From NCBI GenBank assembly GCA_049800095.1, contig JBARJD010000020.1:1-20401 (forward strand): a DNA stretch of 20,401 bases, read 5' to 3'. The first letter of the stretch is position 1, and each line of letters starts with the position of its first letter. A program made the translations under genes and the position numbers. Positions 14,712-20,401 of the stretch are shown one piece after another. The stretch is from JAKIWV01 sp049800095. Its GTDB lineage: Archaea > Thermoplasmatota > Thermoplasmata > Lutacidiplasmatales > UBA184. The notes beneath the pieces were generated by a model, which ran no database searches, was not told where the DNA came from, and saw only the letters and a program-made list of their open reading frames with translations.

Positions 14712-14744
14712 CCGCGAGCCCAGACCGGTGAGCTCGGCTCGCGG
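14712..14744. repeat. 9-bp perfect inverted repeat between divergent promoters
   Basis: The arms ccgcgagcc (14712-14720) and ggctcgcgg (14736-14744) are perfect complements around a 15-nt loop. The site lies upstream of both the PRC-barrel promoter and the eL18 promoter, outside both predicted transcripts. It could be an operator for a dimeric regulator or part of a small RNA. A short tandem repeat, cggtacggtacgg, follows at 14749-14761. The rest of the 196-bp gap holds only the two promoters. Confidence 0.5.
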
Positions 14745-14789
14745 AATCCGGTACGGTACGGCCCGATACGCGCAGCTCATTCGGCAACG

Positions 14790-14797
14790 CTTATATC
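14790..14797 (+). promoter_or_regulatory. TATA box for the eL18 ribosomal operon
   Basis: CTTATATC predicts transcription from about 14819-14821, only 5-7 nt before the eL18 ATG at 14826, so the message is nearly leaderless. Confidence 0.65.
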
Positions 14798-14825
14798 GGG
14801 GACCCGGGTCGAGCCGCCTCCCCGT

Positions 14826-15191
14826 ATGTCCGTCACTATTCACAAAGAAAACCCGGAGCTGGCCCGGGTGATTATCGAGCTACGGAAGGCCGCGCGGGCT
14901 CACAAGGCCTCCGTGTGGCGCGCCGCGGCAGAGCGTCTCTCTCGTCCTCGCCACCAGGTGTTTCCCCTCAACGTCGGGCATCTCGAGCGCCTCGCCGCCG
15001 CCCAGGAAACGATTGTGGTCCCGGGGAAGCTTCTCGCGGAGGGGAACCTCACGAAGTCGCTCACCGTTGGAGCCATCTCGTACTCCTCGGAGGCGCGCTC
15101 GAAGGTCCATGCCGCCGGCGGACAGGCACTGTCGATCTCTGACCTGCTGAAGAGCCACCCCGACGGGAAGGGGGTACGACTCCTTGCCTGA
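14826..15191 (+). CDS. rpl18e: Ribosomal protein eL18 (L18e)
   Basis: Large-subunit protein of archaea and eukaryotes, 121 residues, the normal archaeal size. Family features are the N-terminal helix NPELARVIIELRKAARAH, then VWRAAAERLSRPRHQ and the central VNVGHLERL-like segment (LNVGHLERL). The core VPGKLLAEGNLTK and the ending SKVHAAGGQALSISDLL complete the match. It is first in a four-gene operon (eL18, uL13, uS9, Rpo10), an arrangement conserved across archaea. The 3' end overlaps the next gene by 8 nt if uL13 starts at TTG 15184. Confidence 0.95.
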   Translation: MSVTIHKENPELARVIIELRKAARAHKASVWRAAAERLSRPRHQVFPLNVGHLERLAAAQETIVVPGKLLAEGNLTKSLTVGAISYSSEARSKVHAAGGQALSISDLLKSHPDGKGVRLLA

Positions 15192-15636
15192 ATCCTCCAT
15201 GCCCACGACCGGGACGTCCCCCACCGTGATTGACGTCTCCGGATTGGTCGTGGGACGGGCCGCGAGCCTGATCGCCCAGCGTCTTCTAGCCGGGGAGAAT
15301 ATCATCGTCATTCGGGCCGAAAAGGCCGTGGTCACGGGCTCGCGCGCCTCGGTCATCGAGACCTATAGAGCCAATCGGGCGCGTGGGTCGGTCCGGAGCG
15401 GCCCGCACTTCCCCCGGAACCCGGACCGGATCTTCCGTCGAGCGGTTCGCGGAATGGTGCCGCATCTCAAGAGCCGGGGTAAAGTCGCCTTCGACCGCCT
15501 CACGGTCTACATTGGATGCCCAGAGCCGTACGCCAAAGTCTCGGCGAGCAGCCTGCCGGACGCGCAAGCCCGGCCCACGCTTCGGTCCCCGCTGACCCTG
15601 GAAGAGATCTCTCGGCTCCTGGGGGCTCGAGTTTGA
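15184..15636 (+). CDS. rpl13: Ribosomal protein uL13 (L13)
   Basis: Large-subunit protein of 150 residues as drawn. Family features are TVIDVSGLVVGRAASLIAQ at the N-terminus, KAVVTGSR, RGSVRSGPHFPRNPDRIFRR-type basic core, RGMVPHL and the C-terminal LTLEEISRLLG. Two starts are possible. TTG 15184 has GGGGT 8 nt upstream and overlaps the eL18 stop; ATG 15199 has no Shine-Dalgarno site and would give 145 residues. I prefer TTG, but the choice adds only five residues outside the conserved fold. The TGA stop overlaps the TTG start of uS9. Confidence 0.93.
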   Translation: MPESSMPTTGTSPTVIDVSGLVVGRAASLIAQRLLAGENIIVIRAEKAVVTGSRASVIETYRANRARGSVRSGPHFPRNPDRIFRRAVRGMVPHLKSRGKVAFDRLTVYIGCPEPYAKVSASSLPDAQARPTLRSPLTLEEISRLLGARV

Positions 15637-16040
15637 AGACTCCGCAAGCGCTCATCACCACGGGCAAGCGGAAGGCGGCCATGGCCCGGGCCACGTTCAC
15701 CAAGGGCATCGGGCGTGTCCACGTCAACCGGCGCCCGCTCGAGATCTACGAACCCGTGTTTGCGCGGGAGAAGATCGCAGAGCCGCTGTTGATGATCGGA
15801 GACCGTTGGAAGGGAGTCGATATCGACGTGCATCTCTCCGGCGGCGGGATCGCGGGCCAGGCGGCGGCGGCCCGGACGGCCATCGCCCGGGGACTCATCA
15901 CCTGGCTCAAGGACGAACAGCTCCGAGAGACCTTCAAGCACTACGACCGGAGCCTCGTCGTCAACGACCCCCGGCGGAAATTGCCGAAGCGTCCCGGAGG
16001 CCGGGGAGCCCGGGCGCGCCGGCAGAAGTCGTACCGGTAA
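15633..16040 (+). CDS. rps9: Ribosomal protein uS9 (S9)
   Basis: Small-subunit protein of 135 residues. Visible are the N-terminal TTGKRKAAMARATFTKGIGRV, the core VHLSGGGIAGQAAAARTAIARGL and the basic C-terminal tail ending GARARRQKSYR. That tail reaches the P-site tRNA in the ribosome, and the final Lys-Ser-Tyr-Arg is the universal family ending. The start is TTG 15633, overlapping the uL13 TGA by 3 nt (TTGA within TTTGA), with GGGGG about 8 nt upstream. This one-base-shifted overlap suggests re-initiation by the same ribosome. Confidence 0.95.
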   Translation: MKTPQALITTGKRKAAMARATFTKGIGRVHVNRRPLEIYEPVFAREKIAEPLLMIGDRWKGVDIDVHLSGGGIAGQAAAARTAIARGLITWLKDEQLRETFKHYDRSLVVNDPRRKLPKRPGGRGARARRQKSYR

Positions 16041-16060
16041 GCCGGCAGGGAGGAGAGTCG

Positions 16061-16258
16061 ATGACGCTGATGGTTCCGGTCCGCTGCTTCACCTGCGGCA
16101 ACGTCATCGGCCACACCTGGGACCAGTTCCAGGAGCGGACGGCCCGCGGCGAGGCGCCGGGGGCGGTGCTCGATGCGCTGGGCCTGCGCCGGTACTGCTG
16201 CCGGCGGATGATCCTGACGCACGTCGACCTGCTCGACGACGTCGGTCCGTACGGGTAG
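16061..16258 (+). CDS. rpo10: RNA polymerase subunit Rpo10 (RpoN)
   Basis: Small zinc-binding RNA polymerase subunit, homologue of eukaryotic Rpb10, which holds the Rpo3-Rpo11 assembly platform. It has 65 residues with the atypical zinc motif CFTCG (Cys9, Cys12) and the CC pair in YCCRRM (Cys46, Cys47). The ending is ILTHVDLLDDV. ATG 16061 follows GGGAGGAGAG; ATG 16070 would match the shorter family start but is too far from that site. It closes the eL18-uL13-uS9 operon; rpoK, enolase and rps2, frequent next genes in archaea, are replaced by an opposing surface-protein gene. Confidence 0.95.
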   Translation: MTLMVPVRCFTCGNVIGHTWDQFQERTARGEAPGAVLDALGLRRYCCRRMILTHVDLLDDVGPYG

Positions 16259-16267
16259 TCCGCCCTG

Positions 16268-16287
16268 CCGGGTGCTTCGGCCCCCGG
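16268..16287. repeat. Stem-loop with UUCG loop after rpo10
   Basis: Just after the rpo10 stop, ccgggtgc-ttcg-gcccccgg forms an 8-position stem with one T-C mismatch and a very stable TTCG tetraloop. It lies in the 99-bp gap between two converging genes and may mark the 3' end of the ribosomal operon transcript. No T-tract follows, so a terminator role is uncertain. Confidence 0.4.
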
Positions 16288-16302
16288 CCCGTGTAGCCGA
16301 CG

Positions 16303-16367
16303 GCGGTATCCTTCTGGCAAGGGCCGGGCCCTAGCCCCCACGCCGCGATACCGCGGTTCAGGTATCG
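16303..16367. repeat. Inverted repeats across the end of the surface-protein gene
   Basis: gcggtatc (16303-16310) pairs perfectly with gataccgc (16347-16354). The latter overlaps an alternative 7-bp hairpin, cgatacc (16346-16352) with ggtatcg (16361-16367), which spans the surface-protein stop. The two foldings are mutually exclusive. They may help define transcript ends between the converging genes. Confidence 0.35.
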
Positions 16368-19300
16368 TCGTCCTCGTCGTCGTCCTTGTCGGACTTGGAC
16401 GAGGAGCCGCCACGCTCGAGCCGGCCGCCGCTCTTGGGCGGCGCCGAGGCGGCTCTCTTGCGGTGTCGGAAGAGCAAGAGCAGAGCCACGATCACCGCGA
16501 CGGCGCCCACGCCGATCGCCGCGTACTCGAGGAGGAGCTGCGTCTGGTTCTGGCGGACCGTCACCGCCACGTGGGCGATGTTGGCTCCGGAGACGTACTG
16601 GTTACCGCACGTTGCGTTCGCCCACAGGAACTTCGTGCCCGTGACCGTGGGGCTGAACGTGACCTCCGCCCGAACCGTCTGGTTCCAGACGAGATCGATT
16701 GGCCCAGTGATCGTCGTGTTCCCGACGACCCCCTTCGCGGTAACGTTGTAGAACTTGACCGACCCGGGCGTGCCGGCGGTGTTGCCCCCCGGGGCGGTGG
16801 CGGTCTGGCTCGTGAGTGAGAGGGCCAGCTGGACGTTTCGGGCGGTGGACAGTTTTCCGCCATTATTGGTGATGTTAACCCACCACGTATACGAGGTTCC
16901 GGCGGTCATGGCGGTCTGACCGGTCACTTCGGTCATGTTCGTGACGGTCAGGATCGGTCGCGTGGTCGTGTTGTAAGCGACCGTGAGTTGGTAGATCGTG
17001 TACCCGATGTAACCGGCTTCGTCGGTGACCGTGAGGTTCACGGTGTACGGCTTCTGCTGGGGCGCTAGGTTCTGGGCCCACGACAGGTTGTGGTTCGTCG
17101 CGTTGACCGAGCTGTTCCCGGTGTTGTTGAAATACCAGGTGTAGCCCGTGATCGTCCCGTTGTGAGGGTCGGTGGAATTTTTCGCGGTCAGTCGAACGTA
17201 CGCCGTGCCGGCCGGACCCTCGACGGTGCCCGAGCTCGGGAGCAGGTTTCCGGCCGCGTTATAGGCCAGGATGACGGCGAGGGGCTTCTGCGTATCCCGT
17301 ACGAGGATGACGAGCGTCGTCTTCGCCGAGTGGCCCTGTCCATCCCACACGGTGAGGGTCAAATTGTACTGCCAGCCGAGGAACGAGACGGAGTTCCCGC
17401 TGACGAGGCCGGCGTGGAGGTAGTTACCGGCGCCCTGGAAGTTGTAATTCACTGGGGTGCTAGTGTTCGCTCCGGCCCCCGCGGAGAAGTTCCCGAGGGC
17501 CGCGGTGAAGTTGTGGCTGGTGAGGTTCCAGACCGCCACGGAGATGACGCCGTTGTACGGCGCTCCGGCGTAAAGCGTCGACGCGCTTCCGGTGAGGTTG
17601 AACTGGAGACTGGTCGACCAGTTCACGATGATGTACTGAGCGCCGTTGACGGTTTGGTTCTGGGCGGCGGTCCAGTTCCCTTGGATGTAAGCCGTGGGCG
17701 ACAGGTCCCCCACGTATACCGTGAAACTGATCTGGTTGGTCAAACCGCCCGAAGAAGTGACGTTGAGCGTGCCGACAAACGCGCCGGTCGAGGTGTAGAT
17801 GTGGTGCGTCGTCGGTTGGGAGGTGAAATTCGTCCCTCCGTCTCCGAAGTGCCACGCGAATGCCGACCCGTTGATCCCGGCGGGGTAGGTTGAATTGATG
17901 GCGGAGAACGTGACGTTCTCTCCCAGCCCGACGACGACCGAGTAGTTGGTGCGGGAGTCGTTGAGCACATTCTTGGTCGAGAACGTGAACGTCGGCACCG
18001 AGACGTTGACGCGCGCGGAGATGTTTCCGTACTTGACGAGGGTGAAGTTCGCGGTGTCAAACGCGTTGACCGACGGCTTGGAATCCAGGTAGAACTTGGT
18101 CCAGCTGCTCCCCGGTCCCGCCGGCACGAGAATCGACCCCGGCGGGGCGGCCGTACCGGCCTTCAGGACGAAGCCCTTGGGAAGTACTACCGTGTAGTTG
18201 ATCGACTGCCCGTTGGTTGGATGCCGGTAGTTGAACGCGATGTTGTAAACAGTCCCGGTCCCGCCCTTGGGGAGGGCGCTGGTAACGTTGTAGACCTGGT
18301 GCCAGCTCATCGACAGGCCCTGGGCGCTCGTCAGCCCATAATTAGCCGCGTAGCCGCCCGTGACGCCCGGGTTGGGGTTCTGGGTGGTGTAGTTCGTCGG
18401 CTGGCCAAACCCGGTTCCGTTGATGAGCGCGTTGTCTTGTCCCGCGGGGAAGAAGGGCCCTTGCGCCTGGATCCAAGGAAGCACATCCGACGCGAAGGTA
18501 GCGTTGCTTAAGGTCAGCGTATGGGCGAAGTCCAAGGCGAGCTGGCCCCAAAGCTGGCCGACGCTCGCGTTGGCGAGATCGGGGAAGACCGAGTAATTGC
18601 CCAGTTTGGCGACCGTAGTGACGTTGAGCAGACCGAAGCCGCTACCGCCCGGCCCCGTCGTGTAATTGAGCGTCGTATTGTAGACGGCCGGCGGGGCGAT
18701 GGGGGTCACCACGACATTGCGGGCCTGTCCAGCATCTGCGGGTATGGTAAGGCCAACGAAGGCGGGGGAGTAGCCGATCGGCGAGAGGATCAGCTGGAAC
18801 GTCTCGGCTCCCGACCCGGAAAATCCCGCGGGATAGGCACCCACTGAATACGAGTAGCCAGTGGAGTCGTATTGGGAGTACGTACTGTACTGGTACGCGC
18901 CTGAGGATGTGTCGATCAGCGTCTGGTTAAACCCGGCGGATTCAAGACCGCCGGCCGAACTCGAGATGGAGCCGAACACGTAGTTGTTGTTGATCACAAT
19001 CGCCACGTGATCGGTTCCCGAGCTGGGAATCGTCAGTGCAGTATAGTTGAACTGGTTCGGGCTGCCCGGCGCCTCGGTGTACAGGAGCCAGCTCCCAGAC
19101 GGGGCCAGGAACGTCGTCACGCCCGTGGCGTTGGTCGTGTTCTCCGACAAGGCAACGCCAGGATAATTGGGCGAGATGAGTTGGACCGTTGCGCCCGAAA
19201 CAGGGGTGCCTTGGATCTTGACCGTCGCGTTGATCGTCGTTGTGTACCCGACCACTGTCACGTCGGTGATGGTCCGGGAAACGGCGGTGGTCAGGTTCGC

Positions 19301-19726
19301 GGCGCTTTCCCAGTAGTACTGTGGGGCGGAGCTGGCCGGCAGCACGGCGCACTCGCCGGGCGGTTTGCTTCCGACCGGGCACTTGGTCGACACGATGCTG
19401 CCTTGCGGCTGGACCGATAGGCCCCACCACCCGGGCGCGAGGGTTCCGTTGGTGTTCGCCGAGTTGAATGTGAAGATGCCCTTCGCGGCGGTCGTGGTGG
19501 TGTAGATTGCATGCGTCGCGGACGAGGTCAACTGAACGGTGACGCCGCTGGGTACGCCAGGGCCATCGTTCGGTTGGGTCACTTGTCCCGTGATCACATA
19601 GTTCGGCGACGCGCCTTGTGCCCCGGGCAGCGAGGTAAGCGTTGTCAACGCCACCAACGCGACGACGAGGGCCAACAGGGCATGCCGCAGAAGAGGCGGT
19701 AGCCTGCCCACCATACGGTTTTTCAC
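16358..19726 (-). CDS. Large membrane-anchored surface protein with PKD and CARDB-like domains
   Basis: A 1122-residue exported protein. A signal peptide (about 1-38, ending SLPGAQG) follows a basic start. The extracellular part begins with a carboxypeptidase-regulatory-like beta-sandwich (ITGQVT..., about 43-110) and a second similar one (about 160-250). A PKD domain (about 595-675, with WHFGDGG at 625-631) and a second PKD-like one (about 812-917) follow, then a CARDB-like domain (about 925-1058). One transmembrane helix (about 1066-1086) precedes a basic-then-acidic cytosolic tail ending DDDEDDDT. I count about 50 N-x-S/T sequons, so heavy N-glycosylation is likely. Only three cysteines occur (116, 126, 1040). 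The start is GTG 19726, or ATG four codons on. It probably belongs to the cell envelope or mediates adhesion; no enzyme motif is visible. Confidence 0.85.
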   Translation of the reverse strand: MKNRMVGRLPPLLRHALLALVVALVALTTLTSLPGAQGASPNYVITGQVTQPNDGPGVPSGVTVQLTSSATHAIYTTTTAAKGIFTFNSANTNGTLAPGWWGLSVQPQGSIVSTKCPVGSKPPGECAVLPASSAPQYYWESAANLTTAVSRTITDVTVVGYTTTINATVKIQGTPVSGATVQLISPNYPGVALSENTTNATGVTTFLAPSGSWLLYTEAPGSPNQFNYTALTIPSSGTDHVAIVINNNYVFGSISSSAGGLESAGFNQTLIDTSSGAYQYSTYSQYDSTGYSYSVGAYPAGFSGSGAETFQLILSPIGYSPAFVGLTIPADAGQARNVVVTPIAPPAVYNTTLNYTTGPGGSGFGLLNVTTVAKLGNYSVFPDLANASVGQLWGQLALDFAHTLTLSNATFASDVLPWIQAQGPFFPAGQDNALINGTGFGQPTNYTTQNPNPGVTGGYAANYGLTSAQGLSMSWHQVYNVTSALPKGGTGTVYNIAFNYRHPTNGQSINYTVVLPKGFVLKAGTAAPPGSILVPAGPGSSWTKFYLDSKPSVNAFDTANFTLVKYGNISARVNVSVPTFTFSTKNVLNDSRTNYSVVVGLGENVTFSAINSTYPAGINGSAFAWHFGDGGTNFTSQPTTHHIYTSTGAFVGTLNVTSSGGLTNQISFTVYVGDLSPTAYIQGNWTAAQNQTVNGAQYIIVNWSTSLQFNLTGSASTLYAGAPYNGVISVAVWNLTSHNFTAALGNFSAGAGANTSTPVNYNFQGAGNYLHAGLVSGNSVSFLGWQYNLTLTVWDGQGHSAKTTLVILVRDTQKPLAVILAYNAAGNLLPSSGTVEGPAGTAYVRLTAKNSTDPHNGTITGYTWYFNNTGNSSVNATNHNLSWAQNLAPQQKPYTVNLTVTDEAGYIGYTIYQLTVAYNTTTRPILTVTNMTEVTGQTAMTAGTSYTWWVNITNNGGKLSTARNVQLALSLTSQTATAPGGNTAGTPGSVKFYNVTAKGVVGNTTITGPIDLVWNQTVRAEVTFSPTVTGTKFLWANATCGNQYVSGANIAHVAVTVRQNQTQLLLEYAAIGVGAVAVIVALLLLFRHRKRAASAPPKSGGRLERGGSSSKSDKDDDEDDDT

Positions 19727-19736
19727 TCTGCCGGCC

Positions 19737-19752
19737 CGGCGGTTTTCCGCCG
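19737..19752 (-). promoter_or_regulatory. Hairpin in the surface-protein leader
   Basis: A perfect 6-bp stem with a 4-nt loop (plus strand cggcgg-tttt-ccgccg) lies 10 bp upstream of the GTG, inside the predicted leader of about 32 nt. No Shine-Dalgarno site is evident between it and the start. It may affect translation or stability of this abundant-type message. Confidence 0.4.
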
Positions 19753-19777
19753 AGACTCGGGCGCGAACCCGGCCCCT

Positions 19778-19788
19778 CTACTTATAGC
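19778..19788 (-). promoter_or_regulatory. TATA box for the surface-protein gene
   Basis: On the minus strand GCTATAAGTAG predicts transcription from about 19758. It sits in the 136-bp gap after cdc48, so the surface protein is transcribed separately from it. Confidence 0.65.
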
Positions 19789-19862
19789 TTGCTCGCCGAG
19801 AACGCGATGTTTCCAGCGCGTGACAGCTTCGCGTGTTACGGAGGGCTCCGGAGCGTCTCGGA

Positions 19863-20401
19863 TCAGCGGTAGATTGCCTGCACGGCCTCTTCGCGCTTTC
19901 TCACCACGCGCTCGCGGAGGAGCTGCTTCGAGAACTCTTCGTAGAACTTGAGCGCCTCGGCATCGACCGACGGACGGCCGAGCTTGAGCGCCTCGTCGAA
20001 GTGGTGCATCGTCACTTTTCGGGCGGCGATGTTCTCGCGGATCGCGACGAGGCCGGCTTCCCGGCACAGAGCCGCCAGGTCGCTGCCCACGTAGCCGTCG
20101 GTCCGTTGGGCGATCTCGGTCAGGTCGACGTCCTGCAGCGGCATCTTGTGGCTGTGCACCTTGAGGATCTCGAGGCGCCCCGTGACGTTCGGCGGCTCGA
20201 CGTAGAGCAACCGGTCGAACCGTCCGGTTCGGAGCAATGCTTCATCGATGATGTCGGGGCGGTTGGTGGCCGCGAGGACCAGGACTCGTTCCAGGGACTC
20301 AAGTCCATCGACCGAGGTGAGAAGCTGGTTCACGATCCGCTCCGTGACGCCGCTCGACGTCTGCAGTCCCCGCCGGGGAGCTATCGCATCGATCTCGTCG
20401 A
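19863..20401 (-). CDS. Cdc48/VAT AAA+ ATPase, C-terminal part (partial)
   Basis: The last 178 residues of a Cdc48 (VAT, p97)-type AAA+ unfoldase, which extracts or unfolds proteins for the proteasome. The visible part is from the second AAA domain: Walker B residues DEIDAIAP, the segment VNQLLTSVDGLE, sensor ATNRPDIIDEALLR and the arginine-finger region GRFDRLLYVEPP. The C-terminal helical lid contains TDGYVGSDLAALCREA, the sensor-2 region. A C-terminal tail (LRERVVRKREEAVQAIYR) follows; the last residues lack an obvious HbYX ending, though the tail ends with Tyr-Arg. The start and the first AAA domain lie beyond the window. PAN is less likely because of the wording of the second region. Confidence 0.88.
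   Translation of the reverse strand, partial: DEIDAIAPRRGLQTSSGVTERIVNQLLTSVDGLESLERVLVLAATNRPDIIDEALLRTGRFDRLLYVEPPNVTGRLEILKVHSHKMPLQDVDLTEIAQRTDGYVGSDLAALCREAGLVAIRENIAARKVTMHHFDEALKLGRPSVDAEALKFYEEFSKQLLRERVVRKREEAVQAIYR

Noticed and set aside
14749..14761. cggta tandem repeat as a microsatellite or attachment site
   Set aside because: Only two and a half units, with no integrase or tRNA nearby; noted only as a companion of the adjacent inverted repeat.
16355..16366. cggttcaggtat, resembling a tRNA T-loop
   Set aside because: No flanking T-stem, anticodon arm or acceptor stem could be built, and it overlaps the surface-protein stop.
17090..17893. Plus-strand open frame of 267 codons opposite the surface protein
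   Set aside because: Low-complexity Val/Arg/Gly-rich shadow; the minus strand shows a continuous signal peptide-to-anchor protein.
1..20401. CRISPR array, insertion sequence or prophage
   Set aside because: No regularly spaced repeats, transposase, integrase or terminal repeats were seen anywhere; genes are mostly housekeeping.

Overview
The window is a dense, GC-rich stretch of archaeal chromosome with 22 protein genes, two of them cut by the window edges. The archaeal markers are MCM, archaeal-type AspRS, NMD3, DUF424, archaeal SepF, HerA, a COG1340 coiled-coil protein, eL18-uL13-uS9-Rpo10 and Cdc48. Several promoters show a TATA element 25-30 bp upstream of a start codon or short leader. 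SepF, an M17 leucyl aminopeptidase and PKD/CARDB-type surface proteins in a high-GC background suggest a Thermoplasmata-like euryarchaeon. That placement is an inference; no rRNA gene is present to confirm it. I found no tRNA, rRNA, CRISPR, insertion sequence, prophage or intein. No gene-free stretch exceeds 300 bp; the longest are about 180-200 bp (10464-10646 and 14630-14825).

Layout. Positions 1-5520 (+) hold the pyrK 3' end, pyrG, aspS and mcm: pyrimidine/CTP synthesis, Asp-tRNA charging and the replicative helicase. pyrG has its own promoter and aspS begins inside the pyrG 3' end. Positions 5521-9000 (+) hold DUF424, nmd3, sepF and pepA (60S-type ribosome export/maturation factor, FtsZ anchor, cytosolic peptidase). 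herA (-) converges on pepA and diverges from a COG1340 coiled-coil gene (+), which is followed by a HAD-like gene (+). Positions 12350-13510 (+) hold a compact V4R / Roadblock / zinc-ribbon operon behind a strong TATA box. A GT2 glycosyltransferase and a PRC-barrel gene (-) follow, divergent from eL18-uL13-uS9-Rpo10 (+). The right end is a 1122-residue, sequon-rich, membrane-anchored surface protein (-), with the C-terminal end of Cdc48 (-) upstream of it.

The genes are mostly housekeeping. The parts most worth attention are: (i) the V4R-Roadblock-zinc-ribbon operon, whose first two domains are relatives of eukaryotic TRAPP and Ragulator/MglB building blocks; (ii) SepF and a small PRC-barrel protein in one window, a pair connected in FtsZ-based archaeal division; (iii) aspS with no ATG, GTG or TTG start but a strong Shine-Dalgarno sequence before a CTG; (iv) perfect hairpins at or just before the start codons of pepA, herA and the surface protein, and a 9-bp inverted repeat between the divergent PRC-barrel and eL18 promoters. 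Many genes start with GTG or TTG, and gene ends overlap often. No complete, clearly novel multi-gene defence or metabolic system is evident.
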